Origin: Lentimicrobiaceae bacterium
GTDB taxonomy: Bacteria; Bacteroidota; Bacteroidia; Bacteroidales; JAGNHN01
Length of the DNA stretch: 34,185 nt
NCBI GenBank assembly: GCA_018001695.1
Contig: JAGNHN010000039.1
Coordinates: 1-34,185, forward strand
Direction of reading: 5' to 3'
This document shows positions 17,374 through 24,380 of this stretch, one piece after another. How positions within the stretch are numbered: position 1 is the first letter of the stretch; each line of letters starts with the position of its first letter. The position numbers and the translations under genes were made by a program. The notes under the pieces were generated by a model that was not told the origin of the DNA, ran no database searches, and saw only the letters and a list, made by a program, of their open reading frames with translations.

Positions 17374-18687
17374 TTATCTATGGATGATCCTATGTGTCTC
17401 TTTACCTGTTTTAATGAAGTAAAACCCTGCTGGATAAGGACGGAGGTCGATGTGCATCTCGTATTCAATAACTTTTGTCATAAATACGATCTGCCCGGAG
17501 CTGTTATAAAGGGAAACTTCATCCGGAAGTGCCACATCATGTGAAAAGTGCAGATAGACATCGTTTGTGGCAGGATTTGGAGAGACCTGACAATGCATAG
17601 CGGAGCCGGCCAGTGTAGGTACAGCGGTCACAAGGCCGAAAATGCGCTCATAATTGGCTGCGAACTCATAAACGCTGCCGCATAGGGTTGAGGCATCCCA
17701 GTTGATGCTCCACGTCATCATCCCCCTGAGTCCCGGATATCCACCCGCCTGCGCCAGGGTGTAGGTGCCTGGTTTACTGCCATTTCCCCTTAAATATTCG
17801 ATGGCTGCCCTGACAGTGGCCGTATCTGTGAAACCTCCGCCAGCTGCCTGGCTGCACGCAGGCAATCCCACTGCTATCTTGTTGGCAGCAAGCCCGTTAA
17901 ACCACCCTCCCTGGGTATTGAAACCCTGTATAACAGCCTCACACATGGCCACGATGAAATCGGCCGTACCCTGATGGTAAATCAAGCCATCAATCCCATA
18001 CATAGATCCGCTGTTGTACAATTGTACATGCAAAATCTCAACAGAATCGCGCAATGCATGAATCACGGGCAGGTATGCACCCCATACCCCGGTGTATGCC
18101 GATTGGCCACCCTGCACATAAGCCGTTTCAGGGGCCATGGTTAATATCATCCTTTTCTGGTGTACCGTATGATAATGGGCCATGATCTGCCTGGTAGCAT
18201 CAATCAGGTGAATCACCGGTGCATTCACAGGGGCCGGGATGGTGCCCCCGCTTACCGATAAAGAACTGCCTTCCAGATCGATATCCATCCCATCAAAACC
18301 AAAGGTTGTGATAATATGGTTCATGCGGCTGATGAAGGTATCCCTCTCTATGATATTGTCAAGTGAGACCGGGGCTGTGGCACCTCCGATGCTGATGAGA
18401 ACCTTGCGCCCGTGCATCTGAAGTGTTTGGATCTGAGACTTAAAAACACCGGGTGATACCTGGTCCGGAATAAACTGCATCTTGTAGTCGGTCCCTGCCT
18501 CCGGCACGGCAAAGGCCACACAAATGATATTATAGCGTGTATCTATCTGATCCAGTTGAATATAGGGTGCATTCCAATCCTGCCAGTTATGAAAATAGCC
18601 GATCAGGGCAGGATGGGGAACCTGGGCTCCTGATTTGCCTACCAAGGCAAGTCCGATGAATAGAACTGCAAGCCAGAAAATTCGCAT
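17374..18687 (-). CDS. Secreted GH18 chitinase with T9SS sorting domain
   Basis: This 437-aa glycoside hydrolase family 18 enzyme hydrolyses beta-1,4 linkages of chitin or related N-acetylglucosamine polymers outside the cell. Residues 1-21 are a signal peptide (ending GKSGA, before QVPHP). The TIM barrel spans about 26-345: LIGYFHNWQDW is strand 1, SIGG (99-102) is the substrate-binding SxGG motif, and FDGMDIDLEG (131-140) is the catalytic DxxDxDxE, with Glu139 as proton donor. TMAPE and VQLYNS are further family strands. Residues about 365-437 are a T9SS type A sorting domain (VSPNPATNDVYLHFS to PAGFYFIKTGKE), so the enzyme should cross the outer membrane and be anchored or released. All catalytic residues are present. 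The downstream AraC gene begins 43 bp after its stop. Confidence 0.95.
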   Translation of the reverse strand: MRIFWLAVLFIGLALVGKSGAQVPHPALIGYFHNWQDWNAPYIQLDQIDTRYNIICVAFAVPEAGTDYKMQFIPDQVSPGVFKSQIQTLQMHGRKVLISIGGATAPVSLDNIIERDTFISRMNHIITTFGFDGMDIDLEGSSLSVSGGTIPAPVNAPVIHLIDATRQIMAHYHTVHQKRMILTMAPETAYVQGGQSAYTGVWGAYLPVIHALRDSVEILHVQLYNSGSMYGIDGLIYHQGTADFIVAMCEAVIQGFNTQGGWFNGLAANKIAVGLPACSQAAGGGFTDTATVRAAIEYLRGNGSKPGTYTLAQAGGYPGLRGMMTWSINWDASTLCGSVYEFAANYERIFGLVTAVPTLAGSAMHCQVSPNPATNDVYLHFSHDVALPDEVSLYNSSGQIVFMTKVIEYEMHIDLRPYPAGFYFIKTGKETHRIIHR

Positions 18688-18719
18688 AGTGAGTGTTATC
18701 AGTATGAATGATCAACTGT

Positions 18720-18727
18720 CAAAAGTA
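18720..18727 (-). promoter_or_regulatory. Possible -7 promoter element for the chitinase gene
   Basis: The minus strand reads TACTTTTG, an exact TAnnTTTG match, 32 bp upstream of the chitinase ATG. A TTTG occurs further upstream, but at a nonstandard spacing, so the call is tentative. Confidence 0.35.
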
Positions 18728-18886
18728 ATCAAAGCCATCTCAAATGAAAAATCAATGCGTAACCACCTAGTATACCATCTGACATCAGAGATTACCAGTA
18801 GTAATATTTTTTAATAAACTGATAGTCAAATATATATAACAATGCAAAGCTTAAGAATAATGCTTAAAAACTGTCTTATTATTCTT

Positions 18887-18894
18887 TACTTTTG
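18887..18894 (+). promoter_or_regulatory. -7-like element immediately before the 18898 start
   Basis: TACTTTTG matches TAnnTTTG exactly, but ends only 3 bp before the ATG at 18898. If used, transcription would begin at or just after the start codon, implying a leaderless mRNA or that the match is fortuitous. No -33 element is evident. Confidence 0.25.
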
Positions 18895-18897
18895 TGC

Positions 18898-19275
18898 ATG
18901 GCTAATGCTGTAAGAACAGGGATTTCCTTCCTGCTTACCTTTTTGTTTTTAACCAGGGTGGGCTCAGCCCCTGTTCCTACGGGCTGGGTGGACTTTTCCT
19001 TTCATACAGAGGATGCGCTTTATTTTGAATCTCATCCATTGGGATCCGAAACAGCGCTGTTACCGGTGCAGACCGGGATACCGGCCAACGTCAATCAGCC
19101 CCTCCTAAACAATGTTGCAGCATGGTCCAATAAGGGATGGGACCAGGATGCGGATCTTGTTCCTCCTGATGCAACCAATTACCGGAGTACCCAGCTTGTT
19201 GCCAGATTTGCCCGGGAGATGGAGCCTGGACTGCCTGCTGTCGACATGATTTTTCCCTTTCACACCTTTTGGTGA
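18898..19275 (+). CDS. Small exported protein of unknown function
   Basis: The 125-aa product begins with a signal peptide (MANAVRTGISFLLTFLFL, then TRVGSAP, cleavage after Ala). A TTG two codons earlier is open but the ATG gives the better signal. The mature region of about 100 residues is hydrophilic, with no Cys and no further membrane segment (SFHTEDALYFESHPLGSE; a stretch rich in Asn and Asp, then STQLVARFAREMEPGLPAVD) and ends in FPFHTFW. It does not carry a T9SS sorting domain, unlike the other large exported proteins in the window, so a periplasmic location is more likely. I do not recognise a family. It is divergent from the chitinase gene and followed by a hairpin at 19307-19323. 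Confidence 0.6.
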   Translation: MANAVRTGISFLLTFLFLTRVGSAPVPTGWVDFSFHTEDALYFESHPLGSETALLPVQTGIPANVNQPLLNNVAAWSNKGWDQDADLVPPDATNYRSTQLVARFAREMEPGLPAVDMIFPFHTFW

Positions 19276-19306
19276 TCCATACCAGCTTGATGGTTAAGTG
19301 ACTGTC

Positions 19307-19323
19307 CGGGACGCATGGTCCCG
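19307..19323 (+). terminator. Short GC-rich hairpin downstream of the 125-aa exported protein
   Basis: CGGGAC (19307-19312) and GTCCCG (19318-19323) form a perfect 6-bp stem with a 5-base loop, followed by a T/A-rich stretch rather than a pure T run. It may terminate transcription of the preceding gene or lie in the leader of the microprotein gene at 19360. Confidence 0.4.
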
Positions 19324-19359
19324 TGACTTATTTATTTATTCATTTCAATACTGAAGAAC

Positions 19360-19467
19360 ATGGATTTCACCACCCTTCTCATTGGATTGTTCACCCTGGC
19401 ATTGTTTGTTGTGCCGTTTGTGATCATCAGCCGCAAATCAAAAAGCAAGGGAGACCAGGCCTCCTGA
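19360..19467 (+). CDS. 35-aa single-transmembrane microprotein
   Basis: This short reading frame codes for 35 residues: a six-residue start, a hydrophobic segment of about 17-19 residues (LLIGLFTLALFVVPFVII), and a basic, polar tail (SRKSKSKGDQAS). The hydrophobic span followed by a positively charged end predicts one inner-membrane helix with the C-terminus in the cytoplasm. The frame lies between two hairpins (19307-19323 upstream, 19487-19557 downstream), so it could be its own transcription unit. No family is recognised. The physical pattern is unlikely in random sequence, but translation needs proof. Confidence 0.5.
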   Translation: MDFTTLLIGLFTLALFVVPFVIISRKSKSKGDQAS

Positions 19468-19486
19468 TAAAAACCAATTTCAGCGG

Positions 19487-19557
19487 GCCCGGCGTCTAAT
19501 CCGGGCTTGTAAATTATTACGGGACCTTTCCACAACCCGGTCCGGGCTGGAAAGGTC
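19487..19557 (+). terminator. Tandem hairpins downstream of the microprotein frame
   Basis: Two consecutive stems are visible: GCCCGG (19487-19492) with CCGGGC (19501-19506), and GACCTTTCC (19523-19531) with GGAAAGGTC (19549-19557), whose loop itself contains CCCGG/CCGGG (19536-19546). A T-rich run (GTCTTTTTC) follows at 19561. The second is a good candidate for an intrinsic terminator on the plus strand. Confidence 0.6.
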
Positions 19558-19652
19558 TCCGTCTTTTTCAAATTGGTCAGACACCTGTCAATCCAGGCCA
19601 GGCAGCCAAGGAGATGAGGGCTTTATCCCAATCTGCCGTCTATTCCGCAAAC

Positions 19653-20438
19653 TCAAGGGTTAGTAGGAGCTGGGATGTTGGATAATAACCAGGTACCCGT
19701 GATGATATGCTTTTCCAGCATGCTGTTCTCGAAAATCTGATCCTCAATATAGGCCTCAAACATGCTTCGCTTCTCCGGGTGAAGCACAATCAGTTCTCCA
19801 GCGCGTTGTTTTATAGCATCAAAAATATGGTCATCTGATTGTTCAATGTACGCTCTATGAAACAGTTCCTCATGCCAGATGCTGTAGCCTGCAGCCTGAA
19901 TCTGATGGTAGAACGCTGTTTTTCTGAGACATCTCTGATATTCTATGGGGTCATCATCCTCCAGATAACCATCATCAAGCAATACATAGCCGGGGGTGTT
20001 CAGGACTTTCTTCAGGGTATGGAGGGTGGTTTCAAGGTCACCGAATACGGGCCCGATCGCGCCTAGTATGATTATATCAAACCCCTGCAGATCTTTGATC
20101 TTCAATCGTATGTCACCCACTTCGAAGGTGCAGCAATGTTGTAGATGGTATTGTTGCGCATAACCCTCTGCTGCCTGAATAAACCCTGGAATCCCATCAA
20201 TACCGGTGATAGTACAATCCACTTCCTGGGCAATTCTCACCGAAACAGCACCTTTCCCGCACCCCAGGTCCAGGATACGGGGTTTTTCCATGGGAATGTG
20301 CTGCAGGATCAGATTGGCCATGGTATCGGGATCCGCACCTATTGCCCAGAGATCCTGAAGTAAATAGGGGATATGCTCCAGGAGGGCAAGGTGTGAGCCA
20401 TCCAGGGATGCAATGATGCTTTCATCCAGTGTTTTCAT
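19653..20438 (-). CDS. Class I SAM-dependent methyltransferase
   Basis: This 261-aa cytosolic methyltransferase has a seven-strand Rossmann-like fold. Motif I, binding S-adenosylmethionine, is ILDLGCGKGAVSVRIAQEV (about residues 55-73), followed by the acidic end of strand 2 in CTITGIDGIPGFIQAAE, motif II-like TFEVGDIRLKIKDL, and FDIIILGAIGPVFGDLE for strand 4. GYVLLDDGYLEDDDPIEYQR is the strand 5 region. The frame extends to 20522, but that part is basic and unlike the family, while MKTLDESIIASLDGS at 20438 is a sensible start. The C-terminal 60 residues are a substrate cap of unknown specificity. It is transcribed divergently from the beta-helix gene at 20662. The substrate cannot be assigned. 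Confidence 0.88.
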   Translation of the reverse strand: MKTLDESIIASLDGSHLALLEHIPYLLQDLWAIGADPDTMANLILQHIPMEKPRILDLGCGKGAVSVRIAQEVDCTITGIDGIPGFIQAAEGYAQQYHLQHCCTFEVGDIRLKIKDLQGFDIIILGAIGPVFGDLETTLHTLKKVLNTPGYVLLDDGYLEDDDPIEYQRCLRKTAFYHQIQAAGYSIWHEELFHRAYIEQSDDHIFDAIKQRAGELIVLHPEKRSMFEAYIEDQIFENSMLEKHIITGTWLLSNIPAPTNP

Positions 20439-20528
20439 AACGTGCCGGCCAGGCTCAGTATGGCCAGACCGTTTGACCAAGTTACGAGGTAAAGTCGAAA
20501 AAACCATAAAACAGCGAACCATGGATGT

Positions 20529-20568
20529 AACGCAGGCAGGGGGCGTTGCCAGTAAAAAACCCTGCGTT
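20529..20568. repeat. Inverted repeat in the 20439-20661 intergenic region
   Basis: AACGCAGG (20529-20536) and CCTGCGTT (20561-20568) are perfect 8-bp arms with a 24-base loop, between the divergent methyltransferase and beta-helix genes. It could be a leader structure of the 926-aa gene or a regulatory site; there is no T run, so a terminator role is unlikely. Confidence 0.4.
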
Positions 20569-20661
20569 TCTGTATCCGGAGGTGTCGCTTATACATCTAT
20601 TACATATAGGGCTTCCTTTAGGACTAATATTGAATAAGATCCAACCAAAAACTTTACCATC

Positions 20662-23442
20662 ATGAAGACAACCTTTACTACATGGACACTGCGCATCAGC
20701 TTGCTGATGGGACTCCTGATGCTGTATTCACAGGCCCGTTCACAGATCCAGATTCAGGGTCTGGTCAATGAGAACGAGGGCTGCGCAGCCTGGAACGCAA
20801 ACGGCACCGGGCCTGAGCCTCCCGGAATAGGGCATAACGGAACCGCTTATTATGCGGCAACCAGTGATTATGTTGATGCTGCTAGCGCCTATGGAGCCCA
20901 TGCCACCTCGGTCACGGGTGCGTTTCCAAACTTCGTGCAGGCATTGAGCAGCAACGGTTTCACCATCTCCCAACTCAAGCTGAGAATGGGCCTGGCTTCC
21001 CAGGGTGCTCAGGTGCAGGGAGTAGACTGGTTCCTGTTTGCAGGAAGCGAGCATTATATGAATTTTGGGCCTATCACCGTATCTTTCTATCTGAACGGAG
21101 AGCTTATGATATCCGGTCAGGCCCGGTACATGGTGTTCCATATCGGCCCTTCAACACTGAGTCAGTTCCAGGTTGAGAGCAACTTTTTCAAGCCGGCCAA
21201 TGCCGCGATGGGGTCTTCGGCGGCTGTTCAGGCGGTAGCAGCGGCTTTCCTGCAGGATGTCGGATCCAATGAACTGAGTCTGAATCTTCAGACATTAGGC
21301 ACTACTGTTCCTTTATCAGGAAATGGAAGATCCGGTTCGTATTGGAACTTCCAGGGAAGTGTGACAATTGGTTTACCCAGGCTACCCTACCAAGGTCTTG
21401 CCGTGAACCATGAAGGCTTCGCCGGATGGGACGCAAGCGGGGTTGGTCCGGAGCCCAAGCGAAACGGGCATGGCGACCAGAAGTATTACATCGCCTCGCG
21501 TGATTATGATGATATCGACCCTGATACCAATGCCGCCTTTGCGCGCTTATTAACCACCGGATGGGCAGGCTTTCAAAACTTCGCCCTGCAGCTTAGGAAT
21601 CAAAACTATCTTCCTACACAGATCCGTTTAACCATGGGGCTGCGTGGTCTGGGCAGGGACATAGAGGGTGAAGACTGGAGTTTTATCAACAATATTCATG
21701 CTGTCAACTTCTATCATTCAGTGGTCATGGCCACCCTGGACGGCGAGCCTGTCTTCGGCTTCGTTTGTGATACAGCCAAGTCATATAACAATTACAGTGC
21801 ACCTGGACCTTCAGTTTGGTATGGGACATCTGCCTATACCTTAATATTTGACGCCTCAGAAAACAGTTCTCCGGCCATTCAAGCCATCGCTGCATCCTTT
21901 TTAAGAGACATGGAGAGCAGACAGGTTCATGCCGAAATGTACCGGGCTACCGCCGCCGCCGGCGTTATTAACTCGAATGGACGCATAGGCGGCTTCTGGC
22001 AGGTGGATAGCGCTGCACTGATTTTTTGTGAGGGGCCTGGTACAGAAGTCCTTGCCGGTAATGTATCAGGGCATTGGACCAAGTCAGGGCACCCTTACAT
22101 TGTGAGCGGTGATATCACCATCCCGGATGGACAGTCGCTCATCATCGATCCAGGTGTATGGGTTAAATTCACGGATAGAATCCAATTAGATGTGAAAGGT
22201 AGCCTTCAGGCCATCGGAAATGCAACCCACCAGGGAAGCATCGTATTTACTGCAGTCAATCCGGAACTGGGATGGGGCCATATTATCTTTGACAGCACTG
22301 CCATCACGAACCCAACGTCTGTCTTCAAATATTGCACTTTCGAATACGGGTCTGCGCCTCCCCCTGTTCCTGCTTCCAGTCCGAACAATTGTGGCGGCGC
22401 CATTGCCATCAGGTATTTTGACAAGGTCACCATCGATCATTGTCTGTTCCAGTATAACCGTGCACTTTTCGATGGGTCGTTGTATGGCAACGCAGGGGCT
22501 ATCGCACTCTGGACAAGCAGCCCCTACATCAGTAACTCCATTTTCCATGAAAACAAAGCCCGGTGCACAGGTGCTATCACCTGCTACAACGGATCATCGC
22601 CAGATATCGTCAACTGTTTGTTCCATGGGAATTATTCCATTATTAACAACGGATACGGTGGCGGTGCGATCAGGGTTACCGACCAATCACATCCCAAAAT
22701 ATTCAATAACGCCTTTTTCAGGAACCATTCCAACTATAAGGGTGGTGGTGTCGAAATCGCCAATGCCTCAAATCCTAAACTGATCAACAACATCTTTTGG
22801 AGCAATACTGCGCTCACAGGAACCCAGATATGTATCAACTCCAGCAATTGCAACCCGGATTTGAGATACAATGACTTACAGGGAGGCATAAGCGGTATCG
22901 GTCCCTTCGGGACGGGTAGCGGTCTGGTTGAAAATAATATAGATGTGTATCCCGACTTCATCGATACCCTGGCATGGCATTTCCAGTTGAAAACCATCTC
23001 TCCCTGTGTCGATGCCGGCATCCCAAGTCTGAGCGGTTTGAATCTGCCTTCCGATGACCTCCTTGGCAATATCCGTGTGTGGAGCACTGGAGGCGGCACT
23101 CCACGCATCGATATAGGGCCTTATGAATACAATTCTCCACCCTTCACAGGTTTGAATGACCCTCGTCCGGCCGCTGCCGCTTCCGGTTTGCATGCTTACC
23201 CCATTCCGTTCTCAACTGAACTCACGCTGGAGTTCCATATTCTGCAGGCGGAGGAGGTCGTCATCACCCTTTTCAATGAGCTGGGTCAGATCGTCACAGC
23301 CCCGGTTCATAAGGTCTGTCAGCCCGGAGTGAACAACATCACCCTGAATACCCAAACGCTGAAGCCCGGATTCTATGTTGCCCGCCTGGATCAGGGCATG
23401 GCTTTCAGGATAGTCAAAGTATTGAAGCGAATGCAGGACTAA
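20662..23442 (+). CDS. Secreted T9SS cargo: duplicated unknown domain plus beta-helix
   Basis: The 926-aa exported protein has a signal peptide at 1-27 (LLMGLLMLYSQARS). Two copies of an unknown domain of about 200 residues follow. Copy 1 (about 30-237) begins GLVNENEGCAAWNANGTGPEP and copy 2 (about 243-460) begins GLAVNHEGFAGWDASGVGPEP. Both contain LRMGL/LTMGL, a DW pair (VDWFLF/EDWSFI), an AVQA or AIQAIAASFL helix, and GRSGSYW/GRIGGFW. Residues about 465-770 are a right-handed parallel beta-helix (GDITIPDGQSLIIDPGVWV; many GGAI and N-NIFW turns). A T9SS type A domain fills about 840-926, with YPIPFS in place of the usual PNP and PGFYVARLD near the end. It is probably surface-displayed. Binding or degradation of a polymer is possible, but no catalytic residues are recognised. 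Confidence 0.88.
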   Translation: MKTTFTTWTLRISLLMGLLMLYSQARSQIQIQGLVNENEGCAAWNANGTGPEPPGIGHNGTAYYAATSDYVDAASAYGAHATSVTGAFPNFVQALSSNGFTISQLKLRMGLASQGAQVQGVDWFLFAGSEHYMNFGPITVSFYLNGELMISGQARYMVFHIGPSTLSQFQVESNFFKPANAAMGSSAAVQAVAAAFLQDVGSNELSLNLQTLGTTVPLSGNGRSGSYWNFQGSVTIGLPRLPYQGLAVNHEGFAGWDASGVGPEPKRNGHGDQKYYIASRDYDDIDPDTNAAFARLLTTGWAGFQNFALQLRNQNYLPTQIRLTMGLRGLGRDIEGEDWSFINNIHAVNFYHSVVMATLDGEPVFGFVCDTAKSYNNYSAPGPSVWYGTSAYTLIFDASENSSPAIQAIAASFLRDMESRQVHAEMYRATAAAGVINSNGRIGGFWQVDSAALIFCEGPGTEVLAGNVSGHWTKSGHPYIVSGDITIPDGQSLIIDPGVWVKFTDRIQLDVKGSLQAIGNATHQGSIVFTAVNPELGWGHIIFDSTAITNPTSVFKYCTFEYGSAPPPVPASSPNNCGGAIAIRYFDKVTIDHCLFQYNRALFDGSLYGNAGAIALWTSSPYISNSIFHENKARCTGAITCYNGSSPDIVNCLFHGNYSIINNGYGGGAIRVTDQSHPKIFNNAFFRNHSNYKGGGVEIANASNPKLINNIFWSNTALTGTQICINSSNCNPDLRYNDLQGGISGIGPFGTGSGLVENNIDVYPDFIDTLAWHFQLKTISPCVDAGIPSLSGLNLPSDDLLGNIRVWSTGGGTPRIDIGPYEYNSPPFTGLNDPRPAAAASGLHAYPIPFSTELTLEFHILQAEEVVITLFNELGQIVTAPVHKVCQPGVNNITLNTQTLKPGFYVARLDQGMAFRIVKVLKRMQD

Positions 23443-23462
23443 GGCTCCCTGTGATTGCAAGA

Positions 23463-23475
23463 CAGGATTGTCCTG
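23463..23475 (+). terminator. Weak hairpin after the 926-aa gene
   Basis: CAGGA (23463-23467) and TCCTG (23471-23475) form a 5-bp stem with a 3-base loop, followed by ATTTTG, 20 bp after the stop codon. It is short for a terminator, so the call is tentative. Confidence 0.3.
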
Positions 23476-23556
23476 ATTTTGTAATAATACCGTCGCTCGC
23501 CGTTGAAATGTGCCGGCAGGAAGCCGGCCTGTGATGAGCATACGATCTTTTATTTT

Positions 23557-23573
23557 GATTTAAGACTTAAATC
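23557..23573. promoter_or_regulatory. Perfect palindrome upstream of the LytTR regulator
   Basis: GATTTAAG (23557-23564) and CTTAAATC (23566-23573) mirror each other around one central base, 25 bp before the regulator's ATG. This position suits an autoregulatory or third-party operator. LytTR domains usually bind spaced direct repeats, so a different protein or a symmetric dimer is possible. The role is inferred. Confidence 0.45.
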
Positions 23574-23598
23574 CCTTACATTAGTGGAAACAATCTAC

Positions 23599-24345
23599 AT
23601 GATACGGGCAGTCATTGTTGACGCTGATCCAAAAGCCAGGATCATGATCCGGAAGGCGATGGAAGATTACTGCCCAAATGTCAACCTGGTCGCCGAAGCC
23701 GATCGTGTCACTTCCGGGGTGTCCGCCATTAATGAACATGAACCAGATCTGGTCCTGCTAGAGGTGAAATTGCCGGATGGCAGTGGATTCGACCTGATCA
23801 AGCACTTTGACAAACCTGATTTCAAGGTGATCTTCATTACGAATTACATTGAATATGCCATCAAAGGTTACAAGTTCGCCGCCGTAGATTACATCCTGAA
23901 ACCCATAGATTCTGAAGAACTTGCAAGGGCAGTTAATCGGGCCGACGACCTGATCAGGTATGAGGAGAAGCTCAGGTTTAAGGCCCTTGCTGATAATCTA
24001 AAAGCGGAAGACAAGCATGAAAAAATTCTGCTGAAGACGAGTGAGTATGTGCATCTTGTCCTGCTGGATGAAATTATCAGAATTGAAGCCGATGGCAATT
24101 ACAGCAGTTTTTTTCTGGAAGATGGCAGGAAGATCCTCATTTCCAAAGCTATCGGTGACTATGAGAATGAACTCATCGACAAAGGTTTCTTCAGGGTGCA
24201 TAAATCACATATCATCAATATGAATAAGATGATTGGATTTAGCAAGGGCGAAGGCGGTGATGTGATTATGAAGGATGGTGGCAAGGTTCCGGTAGCTTCT
24301 CGCAAGCGGAATAGCTTGTTGGCGCTATTTGGCAACTGCATGTAA
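23599..24345 (+). CDS. LytTR response regulator with degenerate receiver
   Basis: This 248-aa two-domain transcription factor has a receiver at residues 1-120 and a LytTR DNA-binding domain at about 145-245 (ILLKTSEYVHLVLLDEII, IEADGNYSSFFLEDGR, FFRVHKSHIINMNKM). Relatives are phosphorylated on Asp in the motif LLDIxMPxxxG. Here it reads LLEVKLPDGSG, so Glu55 stands at the acceptor site. The acidic pair is also reduced (VDAD; Ala9 where the second Asp is expected). The signalling Thr81 and Lys101 (YILKP) remain. Phosphorylation by a histidine kinase is therefore unlikely, and Glu may mimic the active state. I chose MIRAVIVDADPKAR at 23599; the frame is open upstream, but the extra 32 residues are not receiver-like. 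The next gene begins 35 bp downstream on the same strand, so co-transcription is likely. Confidence 0.93.
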   Translation: MIRAVIVDADPKARIMIRKAMEDYCPNVNLVAEADRVTSGVSAINEHEPDLVLLEVKLPDGSGFDLIKHFDKPDFKVIFITNYIEYAIKGYKFAAVDYILKPIDSEELARAVNRADDLIRYEEKLRFKALADNLKAEDKHEKILLKTSEYVHLVLLDEIIRIEADGNYSSFFLEDGRKILISKAIGDYENELIDKGFFRVHKSHIINMNKMIGFSKGEGGDVIMKDGGKVPVASRKRNSLLALFGNCM

Positions 24346-24380
24346 GTCAAATAAATACACTATTAATAATTGCGTTCCTC

